Positions 1 through 8,596 of a stretch of 64,000 nt of DNA are shown piece after piece. Source of the DNA: Candidatus Woesearchaeota archaeon. Lineage in GTDB: Archaea; Nanobdellota; Nanobdellia; Woesearchaeales; JACJVV01. The stretch covers positions 186,001 to 250,000 of the forward strand of contig JACJVV010000002.1 of the NCBI GenBank assembly GCA_020637495.1. The letters are read 5' to 3'. The position numbers were made by a program, and so were the translations under genes. Numbering within the stretch: the first letter of the stretch is position 1; each line of letters opens with the position of its first letter. Under the pieces are notes generated by a model. The model was not told the DNA's origin, made no database searches, and saw only the letters and a program-made list of their open reading frames with translations.

Positions 1-41
1 TCTTGTTGTGCTTTCTGTGCTTGTTGTACGATGAAATCCAT
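1..41 (-). CDS. N-terminus of an unidentified protein (runs off the window)
   Basis: On the minus strand an ATG at 41-39 begins MDFIVQQAQKAQQ and stays open to the window edge. A strong Shine-Dalgarno site GGAGG lies at 54-50, 8 nt before the ATG, the same arrangement as at 10961. Thirteen Gln/Ala-rich residues are too few to assign a family. Confidence 0.55.
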   Translation of the reverse strand, partial: MDFIVQQAQKAQQ

Positions 42-304
42 TGTATTTTCCTCCGGGCTACCTACCAAGCCTTGTTTGTTATGATTATGAAAGTGATGCG
101 AAAATAGTCGAGAGGGGGTGTGGCGAGACATAAGAATTTTAGTTTAGCCTGACTATTTTCACCATCTAATATACTAATATGTATACTTATATATAAAAGT
201 ATCGCTTTTCAGATACTTTTATGCTCAAAATCCTTGATTTTGTTGTATAAAACTATCGCTTTCAGAACTGATATTAATTAATTTCAATAGTTAAAATAAT
301 TACT
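42..304. other. Intergenic region with one hairpin
   Basis: No further gene is seen between the partial gene and uppP. The only structure noted is an inverted repeat with 9-bp arms AAAAGTATC (195-203) and GATACTTTT (212-220) and an 8-nt loop. It lies downstream of uppP and may be a transcript end, although neither strand shows a clean T-tract after it. Confidence 0.4.
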
Positions 305-1048
305 TCAATTAAATAACATAATTATTCCAAGAACAACACAATATACCCAATACTTATAGAACTGTCCTTTCTTGATGTTCTTGACAAGCAGCCCAAGAGT
401 GAAATATCCAAATATTATAGCAACAATGAAACCGAAGAACATTGCATAATCAATGCTGAATGGTGTTGTAAAGAATTTGTAAACGACAGCTCCGAGAATT
501 GCTGGCAAGCTCATCATCATCGGGAACATGATAACTTCTTTTGCATCAAGTTTTGCAAAATGTGCAGAAGCTACAGTTATTCCAGATCTTGAGATTCCAG
601 GTATCAATGCGAACATCTGCATGATTCCTATGAAGATTCCTTTTCCAGGATTTAGTTTTCCATCAGGCTTGAAGAATCTCGTCGAGAATAGGATGATTCC
701 ATTCACGATCAAAGCAATCCCTATCAAGGGAAAATCTGTAAAGAAGCCTTCAATAAGGTCATGGAAGAAATATCCAGCAATGAATATCGGTATGCTTGCA
801 TATATTATCCAGAATCCTTTCTTTGTGAAATGCTTGTCCTTGAAATCAAAGAAATAATCAGCTATATCATTCCTGAAAAAGAGCATGAAGCTTATCAGTG
901 TCGCAAGATGCAGCAGCACTATATACCAAAGGTCTATATTCACGTCAAGGATCTTTGAGAAGATTGCCAGATGCGCAGAGCTGCTTACAGGTAGCCATTC
1001 AGCTATGCTCTGCACTATTCCGAGTATTATCGCGTTTATGTAATCCAT
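305..1048 (-). CDS. uppP: Undecaprenyl-diphosphatase (BacA/UppP family)
   Basis: Polytopic membrane enzyme that dephosphorylates a polyprenyl diphosphate, recycling the lipid carrier used for envelope glycans. The 247 residues hold both family motifs: a Q13-x3-E17 segment followed by SSSAH (22-26), and PGISRSG (about 150-156). Hydrophobic segments fill the rest, and the length is close to the bacterial norm. The start lies 12 nt downstream of the HTH gene on the same strand, so the two are probably co-transcribed and the regulator may control lipid-carrier recycling. In an archaeon the natural substrate could be a dolichyl-type diphosphate instead. Family assignment is firm; substrate is inferred. 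Confidence 0.92.
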   Translation of the reverse strand: MDYINAIILGIVQSIAEWLPVSSSAHLAIFSKILDVNIDLWYIVLLHLATLISFMLFFRNDIADYFFDFKDKHFTKKGFWIIYASIPIFIAGYFFHDLIEGFFTDFPLIGIALIVNGIILFSTRFFKPDGKLNPGKGIFIGIMQMFALIPGISRSGITVASAHFAKLDAKEVIMFPMMMSLPAILGAVVYKFFTTPFSIDYAMFFGFIVAIIFGYFTLGLLVKNIKKGQFYKYWVYCVVLGIIMLFN

Positions 1049-1060
1049 CTTATTATCTCA

Positions 1061-1465
1061 TTATAACCCCAATTGTTCATCAACCTCAGATGCTATGCCT
1101 TTGAGGTCCTCTAATGTTCTTGCCATGTCTTTCTCAACTTCATTGATAAGTTCCTTGAGATTGCTGACACGTAGATAATATTTATTCTTTTCTACTATGA
1201 CAAGTCCTGACTCGATAAGCTTATTGAGATGATGCACGATTGTTCCTCTTGTAAGACCTAATCTTGCTGCCAACTCATCGCTAGATAGTTCCTCATTGCG
1301 TTTGGCACTCTTTATCAGTTCTATGAAAAGACGGAAACAGCTGTTTTCCTTATCTCTTAAGTTGAAAAGGCCAAGAGAATTTGCAAGGTACTGCAGTTTT
1401 TGATTGATGCTTGGCTTAGCAGGTTTTCTGCTTTGTATTATTGTGATCTTCCTATAAGATATCAT
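1061..1465 (-). CDS. Winged-helix transcriptional regulator (ArsR/MarR-like)
   Basis: A 134-residue DNA-binding protein. The helix-turn-helix is at about 60-88 (LSSDELAARLGLTRGTIVHH), followed by a wing-like strand pair (GLVIVEKNKYYLR) and a C-terminal helix rich in charged residues that may dimerise. A TATA-like AATATATAAAGG lies about 25 bp upstream, implying a leaderless transcript, and a 10-bp palindrome TTTAGCTAAA at 1468-1477 sits between TATA and start. Two long dyads upstream (1506-1573) are candidate binding sites. It is followed 12 nt later by uppP. The effector is unknown. Confidence 0.8.
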   Translation of the reverse strand: MISYRKITIIQSRKPAKPSINQKLQYLANSLGLFNLRDKENSCFRLFIELIKSAKRNEELSSDELAARLGLTRGTIVHHLNKLIESGLVIVEKNKYYLRVSNLKELINEVEKDMARTLEDLKGIASEVDEQLGL

Positions 1466-1504
1466 AGTTTAGCTAAATTGAACCCCTTTATATATTTTGC
1501 CGTT

Positions 1505-1585
1505 GACTTTAAATCAACAAGATTTAAAGTTAAGAACTATGTTCTGTGACTTTAAATCAACAAGATTTAAAATTAAGAACTATGT
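1505..1585. promoter_or_regulatory. Tandem 38-bp repeat, each with a 10-bp-arm dyad
   Basis: Two 38-bp copies (1505-1542 and 1548-1585) differ at one base and have a 43-bp period, about four helical turns. Each contains arms ACTTTAAATC and GATTTAAAGT around AACAA; the second copy has one arm mismatch. They lie between the divergent HTH regulator and the gene at 1667, so they look like a pair of operators read from one face of the helix. Confidence 0.6.
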
Positions 1586-1666
1586 CATGTGATCTAAGGA
1601 CAACAAAGAACAATTATGTTGTCACATAATAGTAATAAATATAAATAGGCAACCTTTCCTCACTAG

Positions 1667-2554
1667 ATGAACTCAACATTAGAACAGATATTACATGATC
1701 TGAACCCTCTTAACGATCTCAAGCCTATCAAGCAGGCAAGGAAAGAGATAATTGAAGACCCAAAGAGCATAGAAAAAAGATTCAGGCTCTCTAACTGGAT
1801 GCTGTATGGTCTTGTAAGATCAGCTGGTCGTGGGATCGTTGGTGGGATTGTAGTTGGTGCAGGTATTTTTTATGCTGCTGGAATTGAGATCAATTCAGAC
1901 ATAATGAATGCTGGATTTCTTGGGATGATTGCTGATGCAACTCAGTTCGGATTTAGGACTTCAGCAGGACAGTCGAAATTTAATCAACAGATTAAAGATG
2001 CAGTACATAGCATCAAGATAAATGATGAGAATGCATTAGACGAGTTGAAGCGGATGTATCCTCTGCCTAATGCTGGACCTGAGAAATGCTCTTCCCTAAT
2101 AAAATATGCAACAGCTGCAACAGCATTGAATATTGAAAGGAAACAGAGCTATGATATGGATTCAATCCTAGCGGGTCTTGAGCTATCTAATACAGAACGA
2201 GATATAATCTCCTTATATTGCAATGAGATCTACTCTCCTATGAAAGAGAAATTTGGACAAGCAGAAGCATATAAGAAAAGATTCAGGCCTGTCTATAACT
2301 TACTTGAAAATATTCTAGGAATTGCTGGTTCAATGGCAGGTCTTGCAATAGGGTATTCAGTCACCAATGATCTATTTGTTTCTTGTATCTCAGCATATAT
2401 CACGATGAAGATAGGCGAGATTGCAGCAGATCCAATAACAAGAACGTTTGTGAGATCTAAACAAGGGAATGATCCTCTGCCTTCAATCTCAAGCAGAACA
2501 ATAAGTGCGTTGATGGATCACTATGACAAGAAATATGGTGTTATGAAAGAATAG
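1667..2554 (+). CDS. Hypothetical protein with two glycine-rich hydrophobic segments
   Basis: No family is recognised in these 295 residues. The N-terminal 50 are charged; glycine-rich apolar stretches lie near 52-72 (RGIVGGIVVGAGIFYAAG) and 213-250 (GIAGSMAGLAIGYSVTND). This suggests membrane insertion or glycine-zipper helix packing. A TATA box (AAATATAAATA, 1638-1648) about 25 bp upstream supports a leaderless transcript starting at this ATG. The gene is divergent from the HTH-uppP pair and shares the repeat-bearing intergenic region, so it may be under the same regulator. Confidence 0.7.
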   Translation: MNSTLEQILHDLNPLNDLKPIKQARKEIIEDPKSIEKRFRLSNWMLYGLVRSAGRGIVGGIVVGAGIFYAAGIEINSDIMNAGFLGMIADATQFGFRTSAGQSKFNQQIKDAVHSIKINDENALDELKRMYPLPNAGPEKCSSLIKYATAATALNIERKQSYDMDSILAGLELSNTERDIISLYCNEIYSPMKEKFGQAEAYKKRFRPVYNLLENILGIAGSMAGLAIGYSVTNDLFVSCISAYITMKIGEIAADPITRTFVRSKQGNDPLPSISSRTISALMDHYDKKYGVMKE

Positions 2555-2563
2555 ATAATCATA

Positions 2564-2908
2564 TCAATAAGCATCTTCATCAGGAGTGAAATCTTCTTCC
2601 TTTGGATTCTCAGCAGCTTCCTTCTTAGCTTCTTCCATTTTCTTCACGCTGTTCTGGAATGCTTCAATCTGCCTCTCTGATAAATTGCCCCATTTGATCG
2701 CATTTATCTTGATGTCGCGCAAGAATGCATTCTCTTTGTAGAATTCTTCAGGTATGTCAAGCAGTTTTTTCAGCTTTGGATCCTCAATCGGTTTGTCAAG
2801 CTCTGCTTTTTCGCATTCATAGCAGATAGGATATCTGTTCCTATAGTTTGTCTTGACAAAATTCTTCTTGCATTTCCAGCATCTCTGCTTGTATAATGGT
2901 GCAGCCAT
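2564..2908 (-). CDS. Small zinc-ribbon protein, function unknown
   Basis: A 114-residue protein whose N-terminus carries a four-cysteine knuckle pair, CWKC near residues 10-13 and CYEC near 29-32, typical of a zinc ribbon. The rest is predicted helical with an acidic tail (NPKEEDFTPDEDAY). A TATA box (ACATTTAAATATGG) lies about 25 bp upstream of the ATG, implying a leaderless message. It is convergent with the preceding gene, with 9 nt between the two stop codons. Such ribbons bind nucleic acid or proteins; no partner is evident. Confidence 0.72.
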   Translation of the reverse strand: MAAPLYKQRCWKCKKNFVKTNYRNRYPICYECEKAELDKPIEDPKLKKLLDIPEEFYKENAFLRDIKINAIKWGNLSERQIEAFQNSVKKMEEAKKEAAENPKEEDFTPDEDAY

Positions 2909-2984
2909 TCATTTTCATCTGCCAAGACCATATTTAAATGTTTGCCTAAAAAAGTTTATATAGTATCCAACTAAAATAAAAGTA

Positions 2985-3815
2985 ATGGTAGATTTAAAGA
3001 GATTGGCAGAATATGGTGTTTTATTGGCAAAAGGTTCTGCTAGAGCATATTCTCAAGTTGAGGCAAATCTTAAAAGGAAACAGGAACTTTTGCATCAATG
3101 GAATAAGGAAGAATTCTCTGCTATTTTAGAGGACGATATAAGGATCGCAGAGAGAGTTGAAAGATGGATTGATAGCAAAGAGAACAAGACTGCTTATAGA
3201 CTTCTTCAGAAGATAAAACCTTTTGCAGATCAAGAAGGTTTTGGTCATGATATGAGAAAAATATTGAGTTTAGGGAGAACAGAAGATAGATTAATACGGA
3301 AAATAGTATCAAATCTAAAATTACAGAGGAAAAAGTCAAATAAAGGATTACCTATCATGACAAAATTATTGAGTAAACAACAAATATTTTTAGAGAGATT
3401 GTATAGAGAGAAGACCAACTGTAAAGGGGTCTTTACTGATTTTAGGAATGCCTATTTTTCAGCAAGAGCAAAGATTGCAACATCACTAACTTTCTTAGCT
3501 ACGCTTCCTGGTATAGCAAGTGCAGGAGGTTGGACATCATCAAATTATAATCCATTCAATCCAGCAAATCCTGCATTTCATAATAATCTTAGATACATGA
3601 AGAATATGGCTGAATCTGCAAAAGAGATTGAACCTACAGTGACTAATCAGATTATCCAGTCAAATAATCCTAATCCATGGGTATTCATTGGAATAACCTT
3701 CTTATTAATGTGTGTGATAATATTTAATTGGTTGCAATTGGAGAATATGAGTTCAAAAAGATGGAACAAGCTGGGTTCTAAGGCAATGAAACTCATAAAA
3801 GCATTTGGTGATTAG
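2985..3815 (+). CDS. Hypothetical membrane-anchored protein
   Basis: Unrecognised 276-residue protein. Residues 1-150 are strongly helical and charged (possible coiled coil). A weaker hydrophobic stretch, SLTFLATLPGIASAGG, occurs near 164-179. A clear transmembrane helix (WVFIGITFLLMCVIIF) lies near 228-243, followed by a basic tail. Between the two is an Asn/Pro-rich segment that may be extracellular. A TATA box (GTTTATATAGTA) about 25 bp upstream supports the start. No operon partner is evident. Confidence 0.68.
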   Translation: MVDLKRLAEYGVLLAKGSARAYSQVEANLKRKQELLHQWNKEEFSAILEDDIRIAERVERWIDSKENKTAYRLLQKIKPFADQEGFGHDMRKILSLGRTEDRLIRKIVSNLKLQRKKSNKGLPIMTKLLSKQQIFLERLYREKTNCKGVFTDFRNAYFSARAKIATSLTFLATLPGIASAGGWTSSNYNPFNPANPAFHNNLRYMKNMAESAKEIEPTVTNQIIQSNNPNPWVFIGITFLLMCVIIFNWLQLENMSSKRWNKLGSKAMKLIKAFGD

Positions 3816-3862
3816 TCATATAATTAGTAAATTATTTATTCTATAGTTCAATATAATCAAAC

Positions 3863-4084
3863 ATGCAAAAGACATGCAAGAACTGCAACCATTCATTCGA
3901 GATTGACGAGAATGAAGAGCATAGGCTCATTCAAAAAGCAAGAATAGGTGAAGCTATGCTAAATGGAGAGACTTGGGGTTGCCAGCAGTTTGGAATGGTA
4001 TCGAATGATGAATTAATCAATGCTAAGCAAGAGTTAGAAGACTTCTATAAATGCCCAAAATGCGGAAAATCTGCTAGAGACTGA
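3863..4084 (+). CDS. Small CxxC zinc-binding protein
   Basis: A 73-residue protein with CKNC at residues 4-7 and CPKC at about 66-69, which could form one zinc ribbon with a helical insert between them. No domain family is recognised. A TATA-like ATTATTTATTC lies about 25 bp upstream. It stands alone between the membrane protein and msrAB on the same strand. Confidence 0.6.
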   Translation: MQKTCKNCNHSFEIDENEEHRLIQKARIGEAMLNGETWGCQQFGMVSNDELINAKQELEDFYKCPKCGKSARD

Positions 4085-4142
4085 TCTAAAACCAGTGTTT
4101 TACCTTCATAAAGTTTAAAACCTAAGTGCATATAGCTATTCT

Positions 4143-5273
4143 ATGAAAAAATTGGTTGTATTGACGCTATTAGTAGCATTGGCATTGCTTTCAGCATGCA
4201 CATTAGGAGAGAATGAGATGAAGAATACAGAAATTGCAGATGACCAGGAGATAAACATGAGTAACTTGCAGACAGCAACTTTTGCAGGAGGATGTTTCTG
4301 GTGCATAGAAGCGGCTTTTCAGCAGCAGCCGGGAGTAGCAGATGCTGTTTCTGGATATACTGGGGGAAATGATACTGATCCTGACTATTACGAGGTTGCA
4401 TCTGGAGATACTGGCCATTATGAGGCAGTAGAAGTTAGGTTTGATCCTGACATAATACCATATGAGAAACTATTGGAGATATTCTTCCAGCAGATTGATC
4501 CTACTGACGATACCGGACAATTTGCAGATCGAGGAAGCGAGTATACGACTGCAATCTTTTATCATAATGAGTCACAGAGGATTGCAGCAGAGAATGCAAA
4601 GAAGATGTTGAACGATTCTGGATATTATAAGAAACCGATAGTGACGAAGGTGCTTCCAGCACAGAATTTCTATAAGGCTGAGGAAGAGCACCAGGATTAT
4701 TTCTTGAAGCAGAAAGCGCATTATGGAACATACAAGGTTTTGTCAGGAAGAGCAGGATATATCGATAAGAATAAGGAAGCAGTGAGCGAGACATTGACGG
4801 AGGACGAGAAAATGACAGCAAAAACAGACACTAAAGAATATAGCAAACCATCAGATGCGAAGATAAAGGAGATGCTTACTCCTCTGCAGTATTCAGTGAC
4901 TCAGGAGAACGGAACAGAAAGAGCATTCAATAATGAATATTGGAATAACACAGAAGAAGGGATCTATGTCGATATAGTCAGTGGAGAACCATTGTTCAGC
5001 TCAACAGACAAGTACAAGAGCGGCACAGGCTGGCCAAGCTTCACAAAGCCGTTGGTTCCAGAGAATATAATCGAGAATAAGGATTTCAAGCTTATCGTAC
5101 CAAGGACAGAAGTCAGAAGCAAGAATGGAGATTCACATCTTGGTCATGTGTTCAGCGACGGACCAGAACCTACTGGACAACGTTTCTGCATGAATTCAGC
5201 AGCATTGCGTTTCATTCCAAAAGACAAGATGGAAGAGGAAGGATATGGGGAATTTTTGTACCTATTTGAATAA
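4143..5273 (+). CDS. msrAB: Bifunctional methionine sulfoxide reductase MsrA-MsrB, lipoprotein
   Basis: Repairs oxidised methionine: MsrA acts on the S epimer, MsrB on the R epimer. The N-terminus is a signal peptide with lipobox LSAC (lipidated Cys19), so the enzyme is probably tethered outside the membrane. The MsrA domain (about 44-200) has GCFWCIE with catalytic Cys51. The MsrB domain (about 233-376) has SGTGWPSF, RSKNGDSHLGHVFSDGP and catalytic RFCMNS. The position often holding a resolving Cys in GCGWPSF is Thr, and the CxxC zinc pairs of many MsrB are absent. TATA (AGTTTAAAACC) lies about 25 bp upstream. Such fusions are common in bacteria, so transfer is likely. Confidence 0.95.
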   Translation: MKKLVVLTLLVALALLSACTLGENEMKNTEIADDQEINMSNLQTATFAGGCFWCIEAAFQQQPGVADAVSGYTGGNDTDPDYYEVASGDTGHYEAVEVRFDPDIIPYEKLLEIFFQQIDPTDDTGQFADRGSEYTTAIFYHNESQRIAAENAKKMLNDSGYYKKPIVTKVLPAQNFYKAEEEHQDYFLKQKAHYGTYKVLSGRAGYIDKNKEAVSETLTEDEKMTAKTDTKEYSKPSDAKIKEMLTPLQYSVTQENGTERAFNNEYWNNTEEGIYVDIVSGEPLFSSTDKYKSGTGWPSFTKPLVPENIIENKDFKLIVPRTEVRSKNGDSHLGHVFSDGPEPTGQRFCMNSAALRFIPKDKMEEEGYGEFLYLFE

Positions 5274-5323
5274 ACATCTATTTTATAGCAACCTTTAAAT
5301 AACCATCATCAAGTTCCAACCAT

Positions 5324-5995
5324 ATGCTTAAAGCGATAATATTTGATCTAGACAATACATTGATAGATTTCAGGAAGTTCAAGCATACATGCTGCGAGAA
5401 AGCAATCTCTGCAATGATAAGGAATGGTCTGAAGATTCCAAAAAAGCAAGGCATGGACATTCTCTATAAATTATTTGAACAGTATAGCATGGAAGACAAG
5501 AACATCTTCCAGAAATTTCTCAAGAAGATAACTGGAGAAGTTGATTATCAAAAACTGGCAATTGCAGTGAACGCATATCGAAGAGCAAGAATAGGGATAC
5601 TCTCACCATACCCTGGAACAAAGAAAGTCCTATCAACTCTTAATAAGAAAGGCTATAAGCTTGCTATTGTCTCTGATGCTCCAAAGCTGAAGGCATACTT
5701 AAGGCTTACTGCGATGAAGATAGAGAATTATTTTGATGTTATAGTCACATTGGAAGACACAGGAAGGACAAAACCATCAAAATTGCCTTTCAAGGCAGCG
5801 ATATCTGAACTAAAAGTAAAACCCAGCCAATGTTTGATGGTTGGAGACATGCCACATAGAGACATGAAAGGTGCAAAGAAACTCGGTATGAAGACTTGCT
5901 TTGCAAAATATGGTTATCCGCATGAGATGAAGAAGAAGGCATGGGATTATGAGATAAATGAGGTTTCTGAACTGTTGGATATAATTGAGAAATAG
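5324..5995 (+). CDS. HAD superfamily hydrolase (subfamily I)
   Basis: A 223-residue phosphatase-like protein. Motif I is DLDNTLID (nucleophile Asp8, acid/base Asp10), motif II is SDAP near 111, the motif III lysine lies in RTKPS, and motif IV is VGDMPHRD near 183. The helical insertion between motifs I and II is a typical cap of the phosphoglycolate phosphatase/haloacid dehalogenase class. A TATA box (CTTTAAATAACC) 25 bp upstream suggests a leaderless start. The substrate cannot be told from sequence. Confidence 0.85.
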   Translation: MLKAIIFDLDNTLIDFRKFKHTCCEKAISAMIRNGLKIPKKQGMDILYKLFEQYSMEDKNIFQKFLKKITGEVDYQKLAIAVNAYRRARIGILSPYPGTKKVLSTLNKKGYKLAIVSDAPKLKAYLRLTAMKIENYFDVIVTLEDTGRTKPSKLPFKAAISELKVKPSQCLMVGDMPHRDMKGAKKLGMKTCFAKYGYPHEMKKKAWDYEINEVSELLDIIEK

Positions 5996-6000
5996 TATTA

Positions 6001-6372
6001 TTAATTAAACTTATCGTCTATTGTTTGCTTGAATGCCAACAATTGAGTATCTTCTGGAGCTATTTCAAGCCCTTTGTTAACCCAAGTCTCTGCTTTCTTG
6101 TATAATTCCTGTTTCATGAATGTTGCACTAAGATTATAATATACGCCTGGATGCTTTCCATCAACTCTGATTGATTCCCTGAAGTAGGTCTCTGCAGCGT
6201 CATATTTACCTTCCTTGAAATATCTGATACCTTCTTCATTATAGAATTCCCAGCCTTTTCCAGGCTCAACTGCGGGTTCTTCTGGTTCTGCAGCTCCAGG
6301 CCTTTTTGGCAGTACTATCTTATTCTTAGGCTGTACACGTATCTGCAATGGTCTTTTCTGCGGTTCTACCAT
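6001..6372 (-). CDS. Tetratricopeptide repeat protein
   Basis: A 123-residue scaffold protein. After a basic, proline-rich N-terminus (about 1-40) come about two and a half TPR units, for example GIRYFKEGKYDAAETYFRES and PGVYYNLSATFMKQELYKKA. These form helical hairpins that bind partner peptides. A TATA box (TACTTAAATAG) lies about 30 bp upstream. No neighbour suggests the partner. Confidence 0.82.
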   Translation of the reverse strand: MVEPQKRPLQIRVQPKNKIVLPKRPGAAEPEEPAVEPGKGWEFYNEEGIRYFKEGKYDAAETYFRESIRVDGKHPGVYYNLSATFMKQELYKKAETWVNKGLEIAPEDTQLLAFKQTIDDKFN

Positions 6373-6421
6373 ATTGAAGAAGATTAATCTAAACTATTTA
6401 AGTATTTGCATAGAGAAATGC

Positions 6422-7120
6422 CTATCTTTTCATATAATGTTTTCGTTTCTTCTCAGAAAATTTCTCTATAGAATATCGCAGCATTGTTCTTGGCATTCTT
6501 TTAGAATATTTATCCAAGAACTTTTCAAGAACCTTGACATCTTTCTTTCCAACTTCCCTTAAGGTCCAGCCAACTGCCTTATGGATAAGGTCATGTTTAT
6601 CTTCAAGCAGAATCTCAGAGATGTGTATCGAATCGTCATACTTGTTTTTGCTGATAAAATGCATTGTAGATATTATGGATATACGTCTCTCCCATAAATT
6701 AGATGATTTAACAAGCTTATACAATATTTTCTTATCCTTGTCAAGAAGATAATCTCCAACTATCTTATGCGCACTTAAGTCGACAAAATCCCAATTGTTC
6801 ATCTTCTTAGCGTTCTTGATATAGAAATCATAGACCTTCTTCTTCATAGCAGAATCTCCAGTCTGATACAAATGTACAAGCAATAGCACGGCAACCAATC
6901 TCACTTCATGATACTTTGACTGCAATATTTCTGTGATCTCAGATAAAGGCAGATCCTTGAACTTCTTAGCAACTGAACGTGATTGAGGAACAGTAAGGCC
7001 AAGAAAGACATCTCCTTCTCCATACTCTCCTTTCCCTGTCTTGAAGAAGCCTTGCAGCAGTTTTGCTTTTGTAGGATCTGCATATGACTTAAGCTCTTTC
7101 TCAACATCTGATGCTTTCAT
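6422..7120 (-). CDS. AlkD-like DNA alkylation repair protein
   Basis: Member of the HEAT-like AlkC/AlkD glycosylase family, which excises bulky N3/N7-alkylpurines from DNA. The 232 residues show the helical repeats and conserved stretches NNWDFVDLSAHKIVGDYLL, WERRISIISTMHFI and IHKAVGWTLREVGKKD; length matches the family (about 230). The AT-rich segment TTTTTATAAG upstream could serve as a TATA element for this gene and, on the other strand, for the gene at 7164. Family assignment is good; some members lack glycosylase activity. Confidence 0.87.
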   Translation of the reverse strand: MKASDVEKELKSYADPTKAKLLQGFFKTGKGEYGEGDVFLGLTVPQSRSVAKKFKDLPLSEITEILQSKYHEVRLVAVLLLVHLYQTGDSAMKKKVYDFYIKNAKKMNNWDFVDLSAHKIVGDYLLDKDKKILYKLVKSSNLWERRISIISTMHFISKNKYDDSIHISEILLEDKHDLIHKAVGWTLREVGKKDVKVLEKFLDKYSKRMPRTMLRYSIEKFSEKKRKHYMKR

Positions 7121-7163
7121 CCCATAATATTTTTATATGATGCTTATAAAAATTATCATTACT

Positions 7164-8006
7164 ATGAAAACTATAATCATTACAGATATGGACGGATGTT
7201 TTCTTGATCATCATAATTATTCATTCAGTAAATCGTTGCCAGCATACAGGAAAGCTAAAAAGCAAGACATACCAGTATGTTTCTGCACTTCCAAAACTTT
7301 CCAAGAGATCAGATATTATCAAAAGAATCTTGATATCCATGATCCTTTTATTGCTGAGAATGGAGCAGCAATATACATACCAAAGGATTATTTCTCATTT
7401 AATCTGACAAAACTTAAATTCCCAAAGAAACTAAAACCAAGTTCCATAATTCCCTATAAAGGATATACTGCAGTTGAATTGAATGTTAGGCACAAAGAAA
7501 CATTGGCAGCTTTAAAGAGAATTCAAAAAAAGCTTAATTTCCATGCAAAGATATTCTCTGAACATACACCAAAAGAGATACATAAACTTATTAATCTCCC
7601 AATAGTTCAAGCGAAACTCTCTCTAAAAAAGAATCATTCCGATGGTTTTCTTATTCCAAACATGGACAACAAGAAAATTGCAGCATTCAAGAAGGCAACT
7701 AAAGAACTAGGTTTCACACCAAACATAGGTGGAAGAGCAGTCGGCATCACAAAAGGAAGCGATAAGGGAAAAGCAACTGAACTCTTGCTTCATCTTTTCA
7801 GAAAAGAATATGGGAGAATTCACAGCATTGGATTAGGGGATTCATACAATGATCTGCCTATGCTTAGGAAGGTAAAATCAGGTTTTCTAGTTCAAAGACC
7901 AGACAAAAAATGCATCAAAGCTCCTAAGCATGTAAAGCACATAAATAAAATAGGGCCTGAAGGCTGGAATTATGCTATTATGCAGTTCCTAAAAAACAGA
8001 TCTTAG
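7164..8006 (+). CDS. mpgP: Mannosyl-3-phosphoglycerate phosphatase family (HAD-IIB)
   Basis: HAD phosphatase that in characterised members dephosphorylates mannosyl-3-phosphoglycerate to the solute mannosylglycerate. Motif I is ITDMDGCFLDHHNYSF, followed by the family's CFCTSKTFQEI and ENGAAIYIPKDYF stretches, with GDSYNDLPML as motif IV. I chose the ATG at 7164 (280 residues), not the upstream one at 7137. Motif I then begins at residue 8, as is usual, and the TATA (CTTATAAAAATT) lies about 20 bp before it. No mannosyl-3-phosphoglycerate synthase is visible in the window, so the substrate is inferred from family only. Confidence 0.85.
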   Translation: MKTIIITDMDGCFLDHHNYSFSKSLPAYRKAKKQDIPVCFCTSKTFQEIRYYQKNLDIHDPFIAENGAAIYIPKDYFSFNLTKLKFPKKLKPSSIIPYKGYTAVELNVRHKETLAALKRIQKKLNFHAKIFSEHTPKEIHKLINLPIVQAKLSLKKNHSDGFLIPNMDNKKIAAFKKATKELGFTPNIGGRAVGITKGSDKGKATELLLHLFRKEYGRIHSIGLGDSYNDLPMLRKVKSGFLVQRPDKKCIKAPKHVKHINKIGPEGWNYAIMQFLKNRS

Positions 8007-8044
8007 CACAATATTTATAAGCGATCTTCCTATCAGCGTCTATA

Positions 8045-8596
8045 ATGACAGTAATCTTCCTTATACATGGAGCATATGGCAACCCTGCTGAGAACTGGTT
8101 CATGTGGTTAAGAGAAGAGCTGGAGAAGCTTGGTCACGAAGTGATAGCACCGAGGTTCCCTACTCCAGAAGACCAGAAGCTTGAGAACTGGCTTGACATA
8201 TTCAAGAATTATGAAGATAAGCTTGACAAGGAGGCAATAGTAATAGGGCATAGTCTTGGAGCGACATTCCTTCTAAATCTCCTTGAGAAGAATAAGGCAA
8301 AGGCAATGATCTCTGTCGCAGGTTTCTCGACATTGATAGATTTGCAGGCTTTCGACGAGATTAATGAATCATTCATCAAGGACTTTGATTGGAAGAGGAT
8401 AAAAGCGAACTGCAAGAAGATAATAATATTCCATTCTGACAATGATCCATATGTACCTTTGGAGTTTGGAGAGAATCTTGCTAAAGCCCTTAAGACAAAA
8501 GTCATTCTGATAAAGGATGCAGGTCATTTCAATGAGAAATCTGGTTACACTAAGTTCCCGCAGTTGCTTGATAAGGTAATCTCTATCACGTCATGA
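8045..8596 (+). CDS. Alpha/beta hydrolase, RBBP9/YdeN-like serine hydrolase
   Basis: A 183-residue single-domain hydrolase. It has an N-terminal oxyanion-type segment FLIHGAYGNP, nucleophile elbow GHSLG, acid in DNDPYVP and catalytic histidine in DAGHFN, in the RBBP9/YdeN order. A TATA box (ATATTTATAAGCG) lies about 28 bp upstream. Substrate is unknown. It is convergent with the beta-CASP gene, with adjacent stop codons. Confidence 0.87.
   Translation: MTVIFLIHGAYGNPAENWFMWLREELEKLGHEVIAPRFPTPEDQKLENWLDIFKNYEDKLDKEAIVIGHSLGATFLLNLLEKNKAKAMISVAGFSTLIDLQAFDEINESFIKDFDWKRIKANCKKIIIFHSDNDPYVPLEFGENLAKALKTKVILIKDAGHFNEKSGYTKFPQLLDKVISITS

Noticed and set aside
1505..1585. CRISPR-like repeat
   Set aside because: There are only two copies with a 5-nt gap, no spacers and no cas genes; operator dyads fit better.
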